64,000 nucleotides of DNA from JAXLQL01 sp046331625 (GTDB lineage Bacteria > Acidobacteriota > Terriglobia > Bryobacterales > Bryobacteraceae). Shown here one piece after another: positions 59,251-64,000 of the stretch. Location: NCBI GenBank assembly GCA_046331625.1, contig JAXLQL010000033.1, positions 1-64,000 of the forward strand, written 5' to 3'. Under the pieces are notes generated by a model, which was given only the letters and a program-made list of their open reading frames with translations, ran no database searches and was not told the origin of the DNA. Numbering within the stretch: the first letter of the stretch is position 1; the number at the start of each line of letters is the position of its first letter. A program made the translations under genes and the position numbers.

Positions 59251-59988
59251 TCAATGATGGTGCATCCGATTCAAGTACGCCGCCAACACTTCCCCCGTGC
59301 GGCCATCCATCTTGGCCTCCCCGTGGTCCATCCAGATGGCCCGATCGCAAAACTCTTCCACCATGTCCGGACTGTGCGACACGAACAGCAGCGTCTGCCC
59401 ATTCCGCCGCAGTTGCTTCATCCGCTCCAGGCACTTCGCATGGAACTCCTGATCGCCCACGGCGAGTAACTCGTCGACGATCAGAATGTCGGCTTGCACG
59501 TTCACGGCCACCGAGAACGCCAGGCGCGCCACCATGCCCGCCGAGTAAGTGCGCAGCGGCTCGTCGATGAATTCGGCAAGACCGGCAAAGTCCACGATCG
59601 AATCGAAGAGCTGATGCGTGCGCTTTTCGCCCAAGCCGATGAGCGACGCGTTGAGCAGCAGGTTCTCCGCGCCCGTGAGATCGAAGTGGAAGCCGGCCCC
59701 GAGTTCCATGAGCGCGGCCATGTTTCCATTGACATTGATCTCGCCCGCATCGGGGTGCGTCAATCCCGCAACCATGCTCAGGATCGTGCTCTTCCCCGCC
59801 CCGTTCGAACCAACCAGCGCGACCGATTCCCCCTTGTCGACCGCGAAGCTCACGTCTTTGACCGCGTAGAATCGCTGCTCCTCGTGATGGGTGCGCTTCA
59901 TCCAGTCGAAGAATCGCTCGCGGGCGAGCTTTGGGCCGGTGTGCCTCCGAAACCACTTCGATACGCCGGCGAGTTCGATCAAGGCCAT
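59251..59988 (-). CDS. ABC transporter ATP-binding protein of a polysaccharide exporter (Wzt/TagH type)
   Basis: The protein has 245 residues. FYAVKDVSFAVDKGESVALV leads to Walker A GSNGAGKST, then GAGFHFDLTGAENLLLNASL (typical of polysaccharide exporters), signature YSAGMVARLAFSVAVN and Walker B ADILIVDELLAVGDQEF with the H-loop VSHSPDM. The usual C-terminal sugar-binding domain of Wzt is absent. It starts 4 bases after the permease gene stops on the same strand and forms the exporter with it. Confidence 0.9.
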   Translation of the reverse strand: MALIELAGVSKWFRRHTGPKLARERFFDWMKRTHHEEQRFYAVKDVSFAVDKGESVALVGSNGAGKSTILSMVAGLTHPDAGEINVNGNMAALMELGAGFHFDLTGAENLLLNASLIGLGEKRTHQLFDSIVDFAGLAEFIDEPLRTYSAGMVARLAFSVAVNVQADILIVDELLAVGDQEFHAKCLERMKQLRRNGQTLLFVSHSPDMVEEFCDRAIWMDHGEAKMDGRTGEVLAAYLNRMHHH

Positions 59989-59992
59989 GGAG

Positions 59993-60757
59993 TTACAATT
60001 GCCCGAAAAATCCCCGGCGCATCCGTCCGAACACGAAGAAACCCACGCCGAGGCTCACCGCCGACGCGAAGGCGAGCTTGAGCAGCAGCGGAATCCCCGG
60101 GGCCACGCCGTCGAGCAGGATGGCCCGCAGGCCGAAGATGATCGCAGCCAGCGGATTGAGCTCGTAGATGAGGGTGTATTTCTGCGGGATGAGCGGATGC
60201 GAATAGTAGACCGGCACCAGCCACACGAGGACCGTATTGATGGATTCCACCAGATAGCGGCAATCCCGAATGTACACATTGATGGCCGAGAACACCAGCA
60301 CGATGCCGCTCACGAAAACCACTTCCAGCGCCATCATTACCGGAATGAAGAGCCAGTAGCGATTTACGCCCTTGCCCCACAGCAGCACCATCGCGATCAG
60401 CAGGCCCATCTGGATGAGCAGGTGCACGCAATTCGAGAATACGCTCGCGATCGGCACCATTTCCCGCGGCATCTGAACTCGCTTGATCAGCCCCGCGTTC
60501 TCCACCACAGCCGAGGTCCCCGTGGCCCACGCGATGGCGAAGAAGTTGAAAGGCACCAGCCCGCACAGCACGAAGACGGGGAAGTCCGGGTTTGGATTGC
60601 GGAACATGACCGTGAACACGAACGTGAGCACGATCATCATCACCAGCGGATTGAGCAGCGACCAGAATACGCCCAGCGACATGTTCCGGTAACGAATCCG
60701 GAAATCCTTGAGGACCAGGTTCTTCAGCGCAAAAGTATATTCGCCCTTCCACATCAC
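59993..60757 (-). CDS. ABC-2 type permease of a polysaccharide exporter (Wzm/TagG type)
   Basis: The protein has 254 residues and six transmembrane segments. NLVLKDFRIRYRNMSLGVFW (the amphipathic start), SLLNPLVMMIVLTFVFTVMF, ATGTSAVVENAGLIKRVQMP and NPLAAIIFGLRAILLDG match the Wzm pattern. It transports lipid-linked polysaccharide across the inner membrane with the ATPase encoded directly downstream. Confidence 0.9.
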   Translation of the reverse strand: MMWKGEYTFALKNLVLKDFRIRYRNMSLGVFWSLLNPLVMMIVLTFVFTVMFRNPNPDFPVFVLCGLVPFNFFAIAWATGTSAVVENAGLIKRVQMPREMVPIASVFSNCVHLLIQMGLLIAMVLLWGKGVNRYWLFIPVMMALEVVFVSGIVLVFSAINVYIRDCRYLVESINTVLVWLVPVYYSHPLIPQKYTLIYELNPLAAIIFGLRAILLDGVAPGIPLLLKLAFASAVSLGVGFFVFGRMRRGFFGQL

Positions 60758-60806
60758 GGAGGAATTTCTCCAGTTTAGCGCGGAAGAGCGCGCGGCCTCT
60801 TTCTTC

Positions 60807-61064
60807 TCAGCCGCGAGACCCGCAAGCAGCGCGGTAGGCAGTCAGGAGTTCTTCCCTCACTTGGGCTTTCATCGGCGCCGGCCGCTCGGCCACGGGGATC
60901 TGCCGGCACATCTCCACGCTCTTGCGCAGGCTCTCCACAAACTCCACACACGGGCCGCAACCCTCGATATGCTGAGCGATCCGGTCGCACAGATCGGGAG
61001 GCAACTCGCCGTCGAGATACTCGGACAACCGCGCGAACACCTCTTTGCAGGACTCCGGGGTCAT
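60807..61064 (-). CDS. Zinc-finger anti-sigma factor
   Basis: The ATG at 61064 overlaps the sigma gene stop (ATGA). The 85-residue product begins MTPESCKEVFARLSEYLDGE and contains HIEGCGPCVEF, the H-x3-C-x2-C of the zf-HC2 anti-sigma fold. No transmembrane helix, so it is a soluble anti-sigma factor. It should bind and silence the ECF sigma factor encoded just before it. Confidence 0.85.
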   Translation of the reverse strand: MTPESCKEVFARLSEYLDGELPPDLCDRIAQHIEGCGPCVEFVESLRKSVEMCRQIPVAERPAPMKAQVREELLTAYRAACGSRG

Positions 61065-61663
61065 GCCGCCATTCCCTCCTTCCGCATGTGCTCGTCGAGC
61101 TTCTGCCTCACCGCCAGACGCGCACGGTGGAGCCGCGTCTTCACCACGTCTTCGCTCACTTCCAGAATCTGCGCCGCATCGCGCGTGCTCAACTCCTCGA
61201 GATCGCGCAGCAGCAGCACACTCCTGTAGTTCTCCGGCAGTTCGCGGATCGCCGTGCGCAGCAGCGTGCCCATTTCGGAGTCGATACTCAGCTTGTCGGG
61301 CAGCGCGCTCCAGTCGGCGATCTCGAGCCGCCGTTCTTCGCCTTCCACCTTCCAGCCCGGCTTCAACTCGTCGAGCGAAATCTCTCGTACCGGTGCGAAC
61401 ACGCTCTTGCGCCGCTTCATCTGGCAGGCGTTCTTGGCGATGCGGAACACCCATGACTTCACGTGCTCGGGCTCCCGCAGTTGCCGGAAATTCTGGAAGA
61501 CCTTCATCAACGTCTCTTGCGCCACTTCCTCGGCGTCTTCCCTGTGTCCGCACATCAGATAGCTGTACTGGAACACTTTTGTTTGAAACAAATCCACGAA
61601 CGCGTCGAAAGCGGAAGCGTCGCCCGCGATCAACCGCCGGGCCAGGTCGATTTCGTTCGGCAC
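61061..61663 (-). CDS. RpoE-like ECF RNA polymerase sigma factor
   Basis: The protein has 200 residues. Region 2: DAFVDLFQTKVFQYSYLMCG, HREDAEEVAQETLMKVFQNF, SWVFRIAKNACQMKRRK. Region 4: IRELPENYRSVLLLRDLEEL, STRDAAQILEVSEDVVKTRL, HRARLAVRQKL. Complete. Its partner anti-sigma gene overlaps the stop, so the pair forms a standard stress-type switch. It starts 3 bases after the stop of the OsmC gene, which reads in the same direction. Confidence 0.9.
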   Translation of the reverse strand: MPNEIDLARRLIAGDASAFDAFVDLFQTKVFQYSYLMCGHREDAEEVAQETLMKVFQNFRQLREPEHVKSWVFRIAKNACQMKRRKSVFAPVREISLDELKPGWKVEGEERRLEIADWSALPDKLSIDSEMGTLLRTAIRELPENYRSVLLLRDLEELSTRDAAQILEVSEDVVKTRLHRARLAVRQKLDEHMRKEGMAA

Positions 61664-61666
61664 TGG

Positions 61667-62071
61667 CTAGATGGTAACAGGAGCCTCCACGGCCACGGCG
61701 ATCGAGGGCGCATGCAGCAACGTGTTGTGGATCAGGCAGCGCTTCACCGCCCGATCGATCCCCTCGGCATGCCTTGCCTCGGCCGCCGCCGGCGCTTCCA
61801 CCACGATCCGAAACCCGTCGAGTCTGGCCGGCTGCTGCACCTTCTCCGCCTCGATCTCCACGCGGAGCCCTTCCCGCGATAGCCCCCTGGCCCGCAAGTA
61901 CTCAGCGGCATAGTACGCCGCGCATGCCCCGAGCGAAGCCAGCATGAATTCCGGCGGCGTCATCCCTTGGTCCGAGCCGCCGCCCTCCAGCGGCTGGTCA
62001 CATACAATCCGGTGCCCCCGGGCCGTCACTTCGAACCGGACACCGTCTTTCCAATCGACTGTCGCTCTCAT
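61667..62071 (-). CDS. OsmC/Ohr family protein
   Basis: The protein has 134 residues: RATVDWKDGVRFEVTARGHR, PEFMLASLGACAAYYAAEYL with the peroxidatic cysteine in GAC, and the end KRCLIHNTLLHAPSIAVAVE with the second cysteine (RCLIHNT). Both conserved cysteines are present, so reduction of organic hydroperoxides is likely. It heads the sigma/anti-sigma unit, a plausible redox link. Confidence 0.85.
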   Translation of the reverse strand: MRATVDWKDGVRFEVTARGHRIVCDQPLEGGGSDQGMTPPEFMLASLGACAAYYAAEYLRARGLSREGLRVEIEAEKVQQPARLDGFRIVVEAPAAAEARHAEGIDRAVKRCLIHNTLLHAPSIAVAVEAPVTI

Positions 62072-62170
62072 GCCGGTAGAGATGCAGCCGCCGCAAAAAA
62101 GTGACAGCCGGCTGGCGCCGGATCCGGGGAAGTTCGCCGCGCTTTATCCTGCGCGCCGGAGCGCGTAGGC

Positions 62171-62445
62171 TAGCAGCCCGTGGCTAAAGTCCCGTGGGTC
62201 GCGCGGCGCGGGATCTGTGGCCGCAGGCGAGGCGCGAGGAGGAAGCAATGCGGATTTATTTCGAGCGACGAGCAACAAAGCATGCGGGCACAAACCCCGG
62301 CCGCCCAGAGGGTTGCGGCGGCATGGGGCCATCTGCTTCGTTGTGGCTCCTGAGAGATGGCCCGCATCGCCTGCCTCGCCACGCCTCGCATCTGGCCCCA
62401 TGGCGCTCGCAACGCGGCCCACGCGACTTTAGCCACGGGCTGTTA
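62171..62445. mobile_element. MITE-like element with long terminal inverted repeats
   Basis: The left arm 62171-62208 (TAGCAGCCCGTGGCTAAAGT...) is the inverted match of the right arm 62408-62445 (reverse complement TAACAGCCCGTGGCTAAAGT...), with 32 or so of 38 bases identical. The ~275-bp inside holds no transposase. Possible short open frames inside (e.g. minus 62170-62436) are of the kind often mis-annotated as hypothetical proteins. No clear target duplication is seen. The element cuts the reading frame of the next gene. Confidence 0.6.
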
Positions 62446-63055
62446 AGGAACCCCGTTCGTTGGATGGCACGCCCCTCTTCGATGCGACATTGGTCGAGGG
62501 AAGGACTCTTTTCGTTTTCGAGTACAAGGGCGGTGCGGTTCCGGCTCCTGTAAAGCACAGCTTCGATCCGGACAAATTGCTACGGGAAATCGACAGGAAG
62601 TACGTTGGCGACAGGTCGAAGCGAAAAGGAGTAGGTCAGCTTGCCCACGGCATCCTCCGAGTTTCACAGGCCGATGAACTGGCCGCCCTGACCCGAGGTA
62701 CGCCGGTTGAAGCGATTCAGCCAATTCTCGTATCCCTGGACAGCGCGATCACCGCCCCTCTCGTCTGCAAGTATCTGGAAGAAGAATGCGGCAGGAATAT
62801 CAAGACATTGATGCGATGCGCCCGGTCAGACATCTGCTGGCTGTGACGGTTGCTGACATTGAGCGCTGTTTGCTCGGCTCGCGAAATTTTGGCGGACTGG
62901 TCGAAGCCGCCCACGCCTCGGGCGATCCGGACTTGTCGGGTGGCCTTGCGTCGTTATCGAGTTCACGGCTCGACACGCCACGCGAGCGCAACGTTCTCTA
63001 TGACAAGTCAGCGGAAATCTGCAACCGAATTCGGCACATGCTTCCGGCGGGGTGA
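62446..63055 (+). pseudogene. Hypothetical gene, 5'-truncated by the MITE-like element and frameshifted
   Basis: The frame is open from the element's end: PRSLDGTPLFDATLVEGRTL, FVFEYKGGAVPAPVKHSFDP, GVGQLAHGILRVSQADELAA, then EEECGRNIKTLMRCARSDIC and a stop at 62846. A second frame carries on with RHLLAVTVADIERCLLGSRN, FGGLVEAAH and DKSAEICNRIRHMLPAG, ending at 63055. The two pieces read as one protein with a frameshift near 62800. I do not recognise the family. Confidence 0.45.
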
Positions 63056-63148
63056 ACGTGAAACGCATCGACGCGGCGAGGTGCGAAAACGGGCGCGACC
63101 CCGAACGGGAGCTGGTAGAATCGGGATGCAAGCGATCCTTCGAAGCCA

Positions 63149-64000
63149 GTGCAACTCTACGACGAACAAATCAGGAACGAATTACAGGAGCGCGTCGAGA
63201 GGCTCGAGGCACGCCTCCGGGCAGACGTGGCGTTCTACTTCGGCCCCATGCATCCCGCGATGCAGAAGCTGTTCCGGGACTTCATCGAGAAGCTGAAAGC
63301 ATCGACTATCGGCACCGGCCATCTGGCCCTCTTCTTGAACACTCCGGGCGGGAGCGTAGAGACGGTCGAGAAACTGGTAGAGATCGTACGTTTTCACTAC
63401 GACGAAGTCTCCTTCGTCGTGCCCGACTACGCGATGTCGGCCGGAACGATCTTCTGTACCTCGGGTGACCGCATTTACATGGACTACTCGTCCTCGCTCG
63501 GCCCTATCGATCCGCAGGTTTTCAATGGCAAGGACTGGGTTCCCGCTCTCGGTTACCTCGACCAAGTGAAGAAGATGCTAGATAAAGCCGCCAAAGGCGA
63601 GCTGACCAACCCGGAGTTCCTGATCCTGCAGAACCAAGACCTCGCGATGCTCAGCCGCTACGAGCAAGCGCGAGACCTGACGGTTACGCTGCTGAAAAGT
63701 TGGCTGGTACAGTACAAGTTCAGGGATTGGGCCACTCACCGGACCGATCCGGCGAAGAAGGGGCAGCCTGTGACGCTCGAGGAGAAGCAGGCGCGCGCCG
63801 AAGAGATCGCAAAACTGCTGGGTGATAACAAGACGTGGCTCTCGCACGATCGCATGATCGGTCCTGGTACGCTAAAGGAGTTGCTGCGGCTCGAAGTCGA
63901 AGATTACTCACGCGACCGAGAACTCACCCGGCTCATCCGCGGCTACAACGACTTCATTGTCGAGTACATTGCTCGCGGTGACTTCAAGACTTTTCTGCAC
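63149..64000 (+). CDS. SDH/ClpP-fold serine protease-like protein (3' end outside window)
   Basis: GTG 63149 is the only start between an in-frame TAG at 63116 and the conserved region. Visible residues show ERVERLEARLRADVAFYFGP, LALFLNTPGGSVETVEKLVE (G-G-x-V block), VSFVVPDYAMSAGTIFCTSG with the catalytic Ser in SAGT, and RIYMDYSSSLGPIDPQVF (S-S-L-G-P-I-D-P-Q is diagnostic of the SDH_sah/serine dehydrogenase protease family). A long helical tail (EKQARAEEIAKLLGD) continues past the window edge. Known relatives are cytoplasmic ClpP-fold proteases, role unclear. Confidence 0.8.
   Translation, partial: MQLYDEQIRNELQERVERLEARLRADVAFYFGPMHPAMQKLFRDFIEKLKASTIGTGHLALFLNTPGGSVETVEKLVEIVRFHYDEVSFVVPDYAMSAGTIFCTSGDRIYMDYSSSLGPIDPQVFNGKDWVPALGYLDQVKKMLDKAAKGELTNPEFLILQNQDLAMLSRYEQARDLTVTLLKSWLVQYKFRDWATHRTDPAKKGQPVTLEEKQARAEEIAKLLGDNKTWLSHDRMIGPGTLKELLRLEVEDYSRDRELTRLIRGYNDFIVEYIARGDFKTFLH

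Noticed and set aside
62170..62436. Open frames inside the MITE-like element (e.g. 88 codons on the minus strand)
   Set aside because: They span the inverted ends and have no ribosome binding site or domain; such frames are a known artefact of this kind of element.
1..64000. Search for tRNA, rRNA and riboswitch-like sequences
   Set aside because: No cloverleaf with a CCA-proximal TTCRANYC box, no rRNA signature and no recognisable riboswitch core was found by eye; a covariance-model scan would be decisive.

Overview
This is high-GC bacterial DNA that looks like Acidobacteriota, most plausibly the Solibacter/Bryobacter group. The reasons are secreted proteins with the TIGR03437-type tail, several carboxypeptidase-regulatory-like secreted proteins, ECF sigma factor / Ser-Thr kinase / PD40-propeller pairs (one intact, several decayed), SCE4755-type LPMO-like and S8 secreted proteins, many paralogous duplications, and dispersed double-hairpin repeats. 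The taxonomic call is inference from gene families. No rRNA, tRNA or CRISPR array was recognised.

Layout. 1-3.9 kb: 3' end of an RNA ligase-like gene, an LPMO-like secreted protein, a secreted carboxypeptidase-regulatory-like protein and an exported RidA protein. 4.1-7.2 kb: a gene graveyard with fragments of Ser/Thr kinases, a decayed two-gene nucleotidyltransferase (AbiEii-like) cassette, an Rpn-like nuclease whose 3' end is tandemly duplicated, and an antitoxin relic. 7.3-8.5 kb: a tandem pair of Uma2-type genes. 8.7-12.3 kb: cell-envelope genes (OmpH/Skp-like, PafA-like phosphatase, DUF4920) and a TPR protein. 12.5-14.4 kb: two paralogous TonB proteins. 14.5-15.3 kb: an antitoxin relic and a sigma-factor/kinase deletion chimera. 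15.3-20 kb: MFS transporter, subclass B3 metallo-beta-lactamase-fold protein, subtilisin-like protease, DUF1232 protein. 20-23.7 kb: a duplicated gene tail, a hydrolase relic, a MazF toxin overlapping an unusual 256-residue gene, and a GT2-methyltransferase fusion. 23.8-31.2 kb: Tat-exported Gfo/Idh/MocA oxidoreductase, a divergent SecA-like ATPase, a DUF4126-PH membrane protein followed closely by a TIR-like/degenerate NB-ARC-like protein, and an RND/ABC periplasmic adaptor cut off from any pump by an IS630 copy.

32.4-46.6 kb holds a decayed secreted-protein gene and then a repeated module of secreted proteins. Small carboxypeptidase-regulatory-like proteins alternate with very large extracellular proteins (one beta-helix-like, one with an FN3-like and a GH-like region) and TIGR03437 proteins. 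The second large gene is split by an IS481-family element. Removing the element and one copy of its 4-bp target duplication restores one uninterrupted 982-codon frame.

46.8-50 kb: VapC toxin relic, a large palindrome, and an orphan phage-terminase cassette with no other phage gene. 50.3-56.5 kb: GH13 amylase, then an ECF sigma factor, a kinase-propeller and a GT2 glycosyltransferase in a tightly overlapping array. 56.8-59.1 kb: a 38-residue Lys-rich microprotein not longer than most gene-calling cut-offs, and a sortilin/BNR-type propeller. 59.2-62.1 kb (minus strand): a polysaccharide ABC exporter, an ECF sigma/anti-sigma pair and an OsmC protein. 62.2-64 kb: a MITE-like element that truncates a hypothetical gene, and an SDH/ClpP-like serine protease running off the end.

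Intact genes mostly serve the cell envelope, secretion and polysaccharide turnover. The accessory layer is dominated by duplication, decayed toxin-antitoxin and kinase genes, and small repeats.
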